Assembly: GCA_964017045.1 (NCBI GenBank)
Contig: OZ024802.1
Location: forward strand, 9,188,435 to 9,252,434
DNA length: 64,000 nucleotides
Reading direction: 5' to 3'
Source of the DNA: Omphiscola glabra
Taxonomy: Eukaryota; Mollusca; Gastropoda; Lymnaeidae
The first letter of the stretch is position 1. Every line of letters starts with the position of its first letter. This document shows, piece after piece, positions 44,068-54,900 of the stretch. The notes beneath the pieces are model-generated. The model was not told the DNA's origin and made no database searches. It saw only the letters and a list, made by a program, of their open reading frames with translations. Position numbers and translations under genes: made by a program.

Positions 44068-44187
44068 TCTCCCTCTGGGGGCGTGCTGCAAATTTAAATC
44101 AATTGCATTAATTTTATTTAAAGTTAAGGACCGCGGTTAACTTTGGTCAAGGTTTTGTTTGCTGGGACCTGATGTTTTACAAGTGGA
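42661..44187. other. Intergenic, nothing recognised
   Basis: No gene seen. It contains a 32-bp duplication around 43315-43375 (TGTTGCCGTTGACCGA.CACA) and G/C runs at 42863, 43207 and 44037 (the longest, about 28 G). Confidence 0.5.
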
Positions 44188-44189
44188 TT

Positions 44190-44565
44190 ACGTGTGAGAT
44201 GTTACGTGTGAGATGTTACGTGTAAGATGTTACGTGCGAAATGTTACGTGTAAGATGTTACGTGTGAGATGTTACATGTAAGATGTTACGTGTAAGATGT
44301 TAGGTGTGAGATGTTAGGTGTGAGATGTTACGTGTGAGATGTTACAGGTGAGATGTTACGTGTAAGATGTTACATTTGAGATGTTACGTGTGAGATGTTA
44401 CGTGTGAGATGTTACGTGTGAGATGTTAGGTGTGAGATGTTACGTGTGAGATGTTACGTGTGAGATGTTAGGTGTGAGATGTTACGTGTGAGATGTTACG
44501 TGTAAGATGTCACGTGTGAGATGCCACGTGTGAGATGTCACGTTTGAGATGTCACGTGTGAAGTG
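44190..44565. repeat. 14-bp minisatellite, about 27 copies
   Basis: Unit GTGTGAGATGTTAC with GTGTAAG, TTAGGT and GTCACGT variants. Confidence 0.95.
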
Positions 44566-45141
44566 TTCGGTGTTATAAGTGACAGGAAGCTATATCTGTG
44601 TAAATCTGAAAACTAAAAATTTCCACTGATACCAAATACGATGTGGTCGGGCGATTCTATGTACATGTTACAGTTCTTAACTTCCTTACCTTCAAATATG
44701 TTGTTTTTCCTATTTTCATTCTTATACTCTGAACTTAGTTTAATAAGGAGATATCCATCGTGGAAATCAAGTCGCGGAGAGTGAGCGGATTGGGGCGTAG
44801 TGGGGGGGGGGGTGACACTATGAGTTTACTGCACCGGGTGACCAGTTGGGGGGGGGGGGGCAGAAACCACCATGCATCATACTAGCGGGACGCCAATATG
44901 TTGTGTGATGGTATTTAATGCTTCAAAATAATGGTTTTCGGAGTTAGAGGGGGGGGGGGCTTGAAAATGAATCAATTTCCCTTGGCGCCAAACACTCTAG
45001 CTACGCCTCTGCAAGTGTGGCGGGTTGGGTGGTCGGCCCATATGTCAAATTTTCTTTATATGATGGGGCGGGATTTTATGACAGATGTAGAGTTTGTATC
45101 GTTAATTGGAACGGGGGATACGTCTTGGCAAGTCTAAGGTA

Positions 45142-45302
45142 GCACTAACACTAGCTTCTCCACTATAGGTTATGTATCTATCAGCACTAACACTAGCTAC
45201 TCCACTAGGCTGTGTTTCTATCAGCACTGACACTAGCTACCCCACTAGGCTGTGTTTCTATCAGCACTGACACTAGCTTCTCCACTAGGTAGTGAATATA
45301 TC
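45142..45302. repeat. 40-bp minisatellite, 4 copies
   Basis: Core AGCACTAACACTAGCTACTC then CACTAGGCTGTGTTTCTATC. The CTAGCTACxCCACT part resembles the terminal inverted repeat of the local MITE family, so the array may have grown from a MITE end. Confidence 0.9.
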
Positions 45303-45849
45303 ATCACCAAAAATTATGACCAGCGCCAGGTGTACAGTCATATCTTTAGGGAAGAAGGGCAGACATTGAGGGCACTGTTGGTTCTTGGGAAGAAGAGCAG
45401 ATTGAGGGTACTGTTGGTTCTTGAGTCTAGTGGGGGGTGGGGGTCTGGGGATTTTGGATTATTTCAAAATCAAAAGGTGCATTTTGGAGTATATCTGAAT
45501 TCAGTGTTTCTCTTAGACTGTAGAATCTGGGGGAGGAATTTTTCAATCGTCAGAGGGAGACATTATCTCAAAGGCGTTCAGTGCCAAACAGAAACTGTTC
45601 TAATCTTAGTTTAGTTATGAACATTTTGAATATTTTGAATTATTTTAGGTGTGACGTGACACTAAATGGGGGGAGGGGGGTGTGGTGGTAACGAATGCGT
45701 GACACTTTGTGACCGAAAGCTGTATTAAACTGTTTGCAAATATATTATATGTTTATATATATGTTAGCACGTTTAATCTCGACTTTAATAGAAATACGTT
45801 TTTGAAGTTTTTAAAAATATTTTTTAATACTTTTTACTAAAAGCAAATT

Positions 45850-46255
45850 TTTTTCTTTTATTTTTCCTGACGTCCGTCCGTCACTTGGTGACGATGGTGT
45901 GGAATTCGCAGGACGAAATCCACACGGCCTGGGATTATTTTTTCTAGGGTTATTAGCTGGTTCCCAACGGCAAATCGCCTCTTTCCACGCCACTGGATGA
46001 CCCCAAGGATGTGGATGATACAGCTTGGCACCAGTGGCGTCGCAGGAGTTGCTGGAATGTTTCATTGTATCAATGTTATCCGCCTTTCGGGACTCCATCT
46101 CCGGGTTTTGAATTCAGAGTTGCCTTCTCTTAGATGAGTTGCCGTCCAAGGTTAACGAGTCCCATCCACCCGGGGTGCTGGTGGTGTTTTTGCTTGACTG
46201 GGCTTTGGCGGGGATTGAACTCAAGTTTAGACCACTCGGCCACCCAGTACCAAAA
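45850..46255 (-). mobile_element. tRNA-like headed SINE or LINE 5' fragment
   Basis: The minus strand starts GGTACTGGGTGGCCGAGTGG, an A-box-like TGGCCGAGTGG, followed by a B-box-like GAGTTCAATCC. It then runs into an open frame with MESRKADNIDTMKHSSNSCD and GHPVAWKEAICRWEPANN, ending in SPSDGRTSGKIKEK, which resembles the leader upstream of LINE endonuclease domains. The part CCAGTGGCGTGGA also occurs at about 4040-4052 at the head of the LINE in PIK3C2. Confidence 0.65.
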
Positions 46256-46979
46256 AAAGCAAATTAATCTTTAATTTAACTACAGTTTTCATTTATTTTT
46301 TAACAACGAACGCTTATATAACTCCGGGTAAAGTGACAGCTCTTTACCCAGGCATAAAACTCAAGAATAGAATTTAATCACTGTTTTCCGTCCGTTGATC
46401 GGAGTCTAATTGTCAAAATGCCATGCCCTAATACCTTACCCCACGCCCTAACAGCTTCCCCCATCCCAAAATCCTACAGTTAGCACCAACCACAATTGTA
46501 AGCGAAGGAGAAGTGTTGATGGATGTTGTTGTTTAAATCACCTTTTCTTATTTCCCCATCGCTTACCACCCCAATCACCTTACCTGACCACCCCGATCCC
46601 CGCTCCCTCGACCCAGCTACCGGAGTTGTTAACTCTGTGTCATCAACTCAGATGCGACTTTACGAGTAAGCACGAGAAATATAAGTTGTCTCATGTATTC
46701 GAGAAAACGTTGGTTTCGTTCAGATCATGAGACGGAAAGTTTGGATATACTTTGAAATTTCAACGTTTTATTATAATTATAGGAGCACTAAACATTCATA
46801 ACGCTGCCATCAAAAAAAAATGTAGCAACAAAATGTCTCAAATAATCTCGACACCCAAAACATGTTCGCGCTCCATGGACTTTTTTTTTTCTTTCTGGAG
46901 TCACACTGATTGACGTCATCACAGCTGCGCTGTTTCAGAGTTGGTACAAATATCTGACCCCTTGATTTACGGGTACACG

Positions 46980-47131
46980 CAGAGGCGTAGCAACGGCTTG
47001 GCATTCGGGCAGTTGCCAAGGGCGCCGGCCTGCGCCAGTTCAAAAGGGCGCCGCTAAATCTCTAATTTTTAAATTTTTATTATTTAAAAAATAAATTAGC
47101 CCAGGGCGCCAAAAACCCAGTTACGCCTCTG
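46980..47131. mobile_element. hAT-like MITE with exact 8-bp target duplication
   Basis: 152 bp. Starts CAGAGGCGTAGCAACGG and ends CCCAGTTACGCCTCTG, with inner GGGCGCC/GGCGCC. Flanked by GGTACACG at 46972-46979 and 47132-47139. Eight-bp duplications and CAG ends fit the hAT superfamily. Confidence 0.92.
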
Positions 47132-47139
47132 GGTACACG

Positions 47140-48521
47140 TTGATGTTTATGTGTACAAGTGTATCACCGTGGCTAAACCTATATCCTATGTAATAATATT
47201 GACGGGTACTATACACATGCATATTATTATATCCCTACTAAACTAATGTAATGTTCGGACCCTTTTTTAAAATACTGGGCGCTATTAAATAGTAAAAGCT
47301 AAATATACAATTTTATATTATCGCTTGTAATATTAAAATATCTCGTGTCTCCACGGGGATCCCGGATATTAATTTCATATCTACAGATATTATCATAATA
47401 CAAAGGGCACTTAAGCAATCACGACAGTTTCTATTTAAATATTTATGGGTCCTAGTGCATCCCTTCGGGATATAGTTGTAATTCTAAAAAGTACTGTTCA
47501 CTTTCTTTTCAAGCAGGAACTCTTTTTTCTAATATATCTAATCTTGGAATTTTCTCCACAAGTCTTCCCTAACCAATGGGAGACTCAAAGGTCTGACAGA
47601 TTTATGGCGACATACAGCGACCCCCACGCCTGGGTGAGTCGAGAGGGGAGGGGGTAGGAGGGGGCGGCCTGCAGGATAAGACAAGACCGGGGCTTGTGTC
47701 AATACATTAAAAAACATTTAGGTGTTTGATATATATGCAGGGTCGGATATGGCATATGCTGTTAGGGGGGGGGGGGGTGTTCATGCCATCGGGGAAAATA
47801 AATGTTAGAAGTTAAGAGTACGCATGAGGGGGAAACACCTTTTGTATTTTTTGTCTGTTATAAAATTCGAATGAGATTTATTTGTTTGTTTGTATCACTG
47901 TTTCCTTTGATAAATCGTTTAACTTCTAAGTTTGACTGGCAGACGAACTAAAAGATTGAAAGACAAAAACGATCCGTGCTATGGGGGGGGGGGGCGGAGT
48001 TTGCCTTCGCAAGACGTTGTACGCTTGATTGACACTTGGATTGACTGATTAGAAAGCATATTTAGTTAAGAGGGGTGGGATTTGATAAGCGGCTTTAAAG
48101 AAAGCAAAAAAAAATCAGAATGAAAAGAAGGGGTGTTGTTGAAAGCACCGAGGGATCACCTCCACGTCTGCTACGATGGAGAATGTCAAGTGACAACAAA
48201 ATGTGGGGACATTAGCAAAAGATAAGCACTTTAACCGTTAGTTCTGGCAGAAGACATTTTAAAAATCAGTCACATTTTTATTTCGTTTCGGACAAAGTGG
48301 CATCGTGATACTGATGTTGTGTTGTTAGAATAAAACGATGTTATGTGACCGAAGAAGCATAAACTTAACTTTTTATTTGAAGGAACTGAATTTGGAGGGG
48401 AAAAAAGAATTCGGTTTGTATCTTTTAATTACAGTAAAAGTAAAAGCGAGAGCATGAAGCTTCGATGTTTTGGGTTTTTTCTATAACAATTGATTACTGT
48501 GCCACTCTCCGCATCTGAACC
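47140..48521. other. Region upstream of the homeobox gene
   Basis: Presumed 5' UTR and promoter region of the homeobox gene, with G-runs at 47766 and 47983. A possible 3' splice site (TTTTAATTACAG at about 48423-48434) could start a 5' UTR-containing exon, but I cannot establish it. No TATA box is certain. Confidence 0.4.
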
Positions 48522-48987
48522 ATGATGGATTTATCAGTATACAGAAAGGAGGACGAGGCCTTGCCTTCACAAATTCATCGGATGCTGGCTGCCCCTGCAG
48601 AGAGAAAAACGCCAAGTCATGCACATCAGTCCGCGGTCACCCCTGCTGAATTTCTACCGGCCCACTTAACAGATCGGGTGTTAACGTCTGCTCCGCGCCG
48701 TGAAGTTTGTGCAGACAACGACAGCCCCACCACATCCCCTGTCCGACATTCCATCGATCACATCCTGCGTCCGGCAGATCAAAGTGCGAGCCCCAATGTT
48801 TGTCCGTATGCTGACATTTTCAATAATAAACACGAGACGATGGTGTGTGGTAAAGAGGATGACGTGACATCGAAAAGTCACGCGATCTTAGATGGCAACA
48901 GTGTTGTAGTTCCCAAGCCTGAACCACGCGTCGCTAAAGACAATGGTGTCGGAAGTTGTCTAAATGTCAACGGCGCTAAACACTTGG
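48522..48987 (+). CDS. ISX: ISX-like homeobox gene, coding exon 1
   Basis: Encodes 155 residues from [12 protein letters not shown]. Two adjacent ATGs (48522, 48525); the first sits in ACCATGA. It contains the octapeptide-like HSIDHILRP, a Groucho-type corepressor motif in related factors. The donor G then GTAAG at 48988 gives phase 1. Confidence 0.82.
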
Positions 48988-51900
48988 GTAAGAAAGCATC
49001 ATTTTAGCTGTATCGATATTTGCTTCGGGGTACTGAGAACGGATGCGCATTCACAACAGCTAGAATGTATGTAAAGGTTATTAAATGTGTAAAGATTAAA
49101 TATATGTAGGCCTATGTTCATTAAACATATTTCTTATGAGGTAGGTTCTTCTCACCATATTGTTGCTGTTGTTGACTAGAAATATAAAATTATTAACTTA
49201 TTTGCGAAGCACAAAAGGTAATGGATTATTTTTGCAAGCATTCTTAGATGATTAAATTTCTTCCATTCGGTTTAGTTTTCAATATTTTTTGTAATACGAA
49301 CTTTGATATTCACAGTTACAGATTATTATTATTATTATTATGGGTAGTTTTCTATAGCGTGGTACCCCAGCCTAGGGCTGGGCTCACCACGCTGTACATG
49401 CAAATTAAAATGAACTTAAAAAAATATAAATTAAAAACCAACCATTCCATAACAATTTACATGTGTAGCCATGGACGGCACTCAGCAGCATCGTTTAACT
49501 TTCAGAGGGGGAATCAGTCAGGATAGTAAAGTTTAAAGAGGTGTGTTTTGAGTGCAGTTTTGAAGGCTGTGATGGTTGATATATTTCTGATGTGTAGTGG
49601 AAGAGAATTCCATTGTTTGGGGGCACAGTAAGAGAAAGATCTTTCACCGTATGTTTTTGTGCGAGTTTTAGGGACAGAAAGAATACGATCGTCTGCGGAG
49701 GAGCGAAGCTGTCGAAGGGGTGAATAGACAGAGAGAATTTCGGTTAGATATGAAGGGCAGGAATTCGAGAAAAAGTGGTGGCACAGAACAGAGAGTCTAT
49801 AATCAATCCGTGCTTGTACAGGGAGCAAATGAAGTGAATGAAGTATTAGTTTGACGTGATCACGTTTTTTTGCCTTTAAAACTAGCCTAGCAGCTGAGTT
49901 TTGAACCTTTTGTAATCTTTCTAAGAAGTGTTTTGGTGAGCCTGCTAGAAGAGAGTTGCAGTAGTCAAGACGAGAGAGAACAAGAGCACAGACTAAGGTT
50001 TTTGTTGCACTAACTGTGAGGTAGTGGCGGATGGAGCTGATCTGTCTTTGCTTTGTTGTTAGGCTTCAACTATTAAACCTGTACGCCCAGGGGCATTATG
50101 GTAGTGGTATTACAGACTTTAATGTACTTTACGGGGAAACTAAATTTGCAATAAATAGTTTCATTGTCTTTCAGCCAGTGCGCATTCCTTCTCCAAACAA
50201 GTCGTCTGTTTGGCCGTCTAAATATAATTCGTGTTCATTCCAACAGTGTGTTCATTTCGATTCGATCTACCAGTGATGTTCCTTCTTCTCAATTCTACAA
50301 TCATTGTATGATTCTAATTTATTTCAATTTGCTAGAAAATCACGAACAGGCAATTCAAACGTTTTCTTTTCAACAAGAATCAATTTCCTGACCAAACGAA
50401 ATGATGAGAGATTTTATCAACACAGTATGTTGGCTTTTAACTACTGTTGGCTTAGTTATTTGTTTGCTTATTATCAACACTGTATTGACTGTGTGTTGGC
50501 TTAACTGCTTTTGACTTGGTAGTTTTATTTGTTTGCTTTTTATCAACACAGTATGCTGCCGTAACTGCTTTTGGCTTAGTAGTTTTATTTGCTTGCTTTT
50601 TTGTTCCGAAATAACTAGTTCTTATTGTTATGGAAAACATACATTCGTTTCTGATCGTTCTTTGAACCTGCAGCATTTGCCCACCATTTTGATTATCCCA
50701 GTGATTAGAGTCTTAAATCAAGACGGGTTCACCTCTGGTACACACTTTGTTGCCAGGGAATCGGTGAGAGTGCAGGCCATTGGGTGCGGTTTGGCTTTAT
50801 CAGAAAAATATTAGTTTGTGAAATCATTACTGGGGCAGTAAATTACCAGCTCTTATCACACAGGGGCCCGCTGCTTTGGTCGTCTGCATTAAAATTGGAG
50901 AATATTCAATGTTTGTTTATCCTGTACTTCCGTCGATCGTCTCTCCCCCCACTCCTTGGTCGACAGAGATTAGACTAACAAGAAAGTCAATAAACTTGTG
51001 TGGGGATCCACTTCAAAAAATTATTGCTATATTATCATTCATAAGAATCTAATCCGAGGAACCCATAAATCACTGGGCTGGGACTAGATTTAATTATTAT
51101 ATTTTCACATTTTTGGTTCAGATACTAAACGTCACGTAAGTAAACATTCGCATATTTTATGGGGGAATATGTTACACAAGGGGAAGGCTAGCAAGACAAA
51201 CGATCTGTTTAAAAAAGAATGTCAAAGGGGGTGGATAGAGGGTCTAGGTTTGTCTAGAAATCTTGGAGTTACGGTTTTTAGGTAAATCTGATGAAATTAC
51301 ACATTTGGAGCTTTATCAAAACTAATGTCTACCCTGGGCTTTCACAGAGGCAGGTTTTACAGTTCACGGCATAAACTGTGTCTGTGCAACATCACATTAA
51401 GACAGCATAAATTGTGTCTGTGCAACATCACATTAAGACAGCTTAAACTGTGTCTGTGCAACATCACATTAAGACAGCATAAACTGTGTCTGATACGTCA
51501 CGACCTATCGCAGTGGACTTACTTCTCCTCTTTTCTTTCACTCTTCCCTATTTAAACCTTTCTCCCACTTACTTTCTGTCACTAATCATTTGCTGCCCTC
51601 TTGGATACGACTTCTGTCACTAATCATTTGCTGCCCTCTTGGATACGACTTCTGTCACTAATCATTTGCTGCCCTCTTGGATACGACTTCTGTCACTAAT
51701 CATTTGCTGCCCTCTTGGATACGACTTCTGTCACTAATCATTTGCTGCCCTCTTGGATACGACTTCTATCACTAATCATTTGCTGCCCTCTTGGATACGA
51801 CTTCTGTCACTAATCATTTGCTGCCCTCTTGGATACGACTTCTGTCACTAATCATTTGCTGCCCTCTTGGATACGACTTCTGTCACTAATCATTTGCTGC

Positions 51901-54900
51901 CCTCTTGGATACGACTTCTGAGCTAAGTGCTATATTATATTTTTTTTTATACATTCTCATTTTATTCGTTTTTGTGTTTGTTCGCTGATGAAGGCTTCCT
52001 GCCGACACGTTCCTTGTTTTGTTGCGTTCCTTTTATCAGGTTTAACCTTACTGTGTACACAGGTACGTTGATTGTCTGTCTAGACACAAAGGTACGTTGA
52101 CTTGTCTGTCTAGACACACAGGTACGTTGACTTGTCTGTATAGACTGACAGGTACGTTGACTTATCTGTCTATACCCACAGGTACGTTGACATGTCTGTC
52201 TAGACCAGGGGTGGGCAAACTACGACCCGCGGGCCGCATGCGGCCCGACAACTGATATTATGCGGCCCTCTAAGACATTTATTAATTTTAAAAAACTCTT
52301 TGTTTTTAAGTAATATTGTTGATTTTCACAGAATATTGATATACATGCGGCCCCCAAATAGTTTTACATATGTCAATGTGGCCCTCAGCACAAAAAGTTT
52401 GCCCACCCCTGGTCTAGACACTCAGGTTTTATATTCATAATTATGTTTTATGTTTTGTGGCGTCTGCGATGGGAGCCTGCATTCTGCAACTATAAATAAA
52501 TTCATGTCTACAATCTTGACCTTCATCAATTGTTACCTGTAGGGCTATGCCATGTTATCCCGATCCCAATGCACCTCAACGCCTTAATTACGGATTCATT
52601 TTTTACTCCGATTCCTAGAAATCTCAAAATTGTTAGCTAGATCCTTTTGTTTTTAGTCTAATCTAGAAGTGGGTGCTTGCGAGAAGCACTCCGGCCCGCG
52701 GGCCATATTTTGTGCACGCCTGCTCTAAACTATCCCCCATTCAATCTCCCCTTATTGAATGAATTTGTGTTTGGTGTAAACATTGGGTATTTCTTTTTCA
52801 AATTTTTTCTAGATTTGAGTCAAGCAAAAAGTGTAACTGATATGATAAAAAATGAAAACAAAAGGACGCCATTTAAGGCAGACGACTCGATGGATGAGTC
52901 ATCGTCTGTTCATGATTTGTCCATGAAGACTTTGTCAAAGATGCAAACACATTGCGAGAACGGTAGGACGAAAGAGGGAGAATGCAACGGTAAAGACGAA
53001 CACGAAACATTGAAGAGACTCTCAAACAGATTTCAATACCGGGACAATCAATTAACAAAATATGAACAGTCACCAAATATCTGGACAGAGTACATGGCGG
53101 GTAGAAGAGACAAGGCAGTCATCGAAGTCGAGGAAGACCAAATGAGATTAATCGATGAACCAAAGGAAAAACTCATCAAAACGATGTATGAAAATCATCG
53201 CCTCGTTGCTTCGAGTTGCCGCAAAAAAATTAACGACGAAGGGACCCCGCTTGCGTGTACGTGTCCGCATGACGTCGATGTGAAAGGGGGTCACATGCGA
53301 GATACAAAAAGAGAATCTCTTAACTGCGTCGACATTCACCATTCTGGAAAACGTCAACTTCCTGGTGTCCACAGCGACAGGGTAGATTCGGATTCAACTA
53401 ACGAAATCGATTTGGGGAAACCGTCGTGGAAAAGCTACACGGCGAGTTTTCTCGAAAAGACAGATGAACGCAGTCCGGGGAAGCCTGGAAACGGCATAGG
53501 ACATCCTCAAAAAGAAGACGGGTTTGATAGCGTGACGTCTTCCAACGAGAGTCCACACGGTGCGCACGGCATGAAGAAGAGGCGGGTTCGAACGACGTTC
53601 ACGGCGGAGCAGCTGCACTCTTTGGAGGAAGTGTTTGCCATGACGCATTACCCAGACGCCAACACACGCGAGACCTTGGTGGCGAGGATTGGCCTCAACG
53701 AGGAGAGAGTTCAAGTAAGTATTTAGGTGGAACCTTGGTTTGTGAGAGCGGGGTTCAATGGCATATGTTTGGCAGTGAGGACAATCTCAGGGTCCAAGCC
53801 ACATCCCGGGGGCCAAATCTGGTCCTCAAAAGCTTATACTTATACTTAAAGAAATACTCCGGGATCGGGCACCATCTCAGTTCTTTACGTATAATATGAT
53901 ATTAAACTACTGGTGATTTTTTTTTATTGCCTCGATTTACAAATATTGGTAATAATGAACATGAGAATTTTAAGATTTAAAACAACGTACTAACAACTCC
54001 ATATTATTTCCACTTAGTATTGTCTTGAACTTTATGTTATATTCTAAGCATATCACTATAATAAAACATACATGTTCGACATTTTTTATAATAGGAAAGG
54101 GGATAACTTAGGTTCTTCTGAGCGTACAGAACCAAAAGATATAACGAACGACCTCTAAAAACATAGCACTTTAGTATATCGAGAGCTGTCGTGTATACAG
54201 TAAGGTCTGCGTTTAAAAAGAAGAAGGCTAAACCAATATTTTATATCACTAAACTATACCTTTACATATTCCCATCACAAACTACACTTCGCTCTTACAT
54301 ATTCCCATCACAAACAACACCACAGCCTTGCATATTCCCATCACAAACTACACTATGCCATTACATATTCCCATCACAAACTATACCACAGCCTTACATA
54401 TTCCCATCACAAACTACACTATGCCATTACATATTCCCATCACAAACTACACTATGCCATTACATATTCCCATCACAAACTACACTATGCCATTACACAT
54501 GCCCATAACAATATTGTTACATTAAATTGTTACAAAATAACAAGATAAAGCAAGTACAGTTTGATGTATTTTCATGTTTATTTCACATGACTATTTTCAT
54601 GTTTATTTCACATGACTATTTTCAGATTTGGTTTCAGAACAGAAGGGCTAAGTGGAGGAAACATTCACGTCTGCGCAATTTTGGCGGCTTACAAGATCTG
54701 ACTGACGTCACGTATGTGCCCGCGCCGAGACCCACGCACAAGTTGGAGGCTGAATTACATGTAAGTGTGCGGAATATTAGAGAGGGATGACTTTAAAAGA
54801 AAAATAGGACCAGTTTCAAGAATTTGGGGGAGGGGGGAAGATGTTCTGTGAAGTTAATTGGTTACATTTAGAGTTAGACTCTTTGTTTGGGTTCTCACCT

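Noticed and set aside
46180..46255. Functional tRNA gene on the minus strand
   Set aside because: A- and B-box-like motifs are present but the B box is degenerate, and no cloverleaf with matching acceptor arms could be drawn. It is better read as a SINE or LINE head.
52677..52812. Extension of the homeobox exon 2 frame to a start at 52677
   Set aside because: This stretch holds a MITE terminus and is preceded by no homology. TTTTTTCTAG at 52803-52812 is a good acceptor that joins in phase to exon 1.
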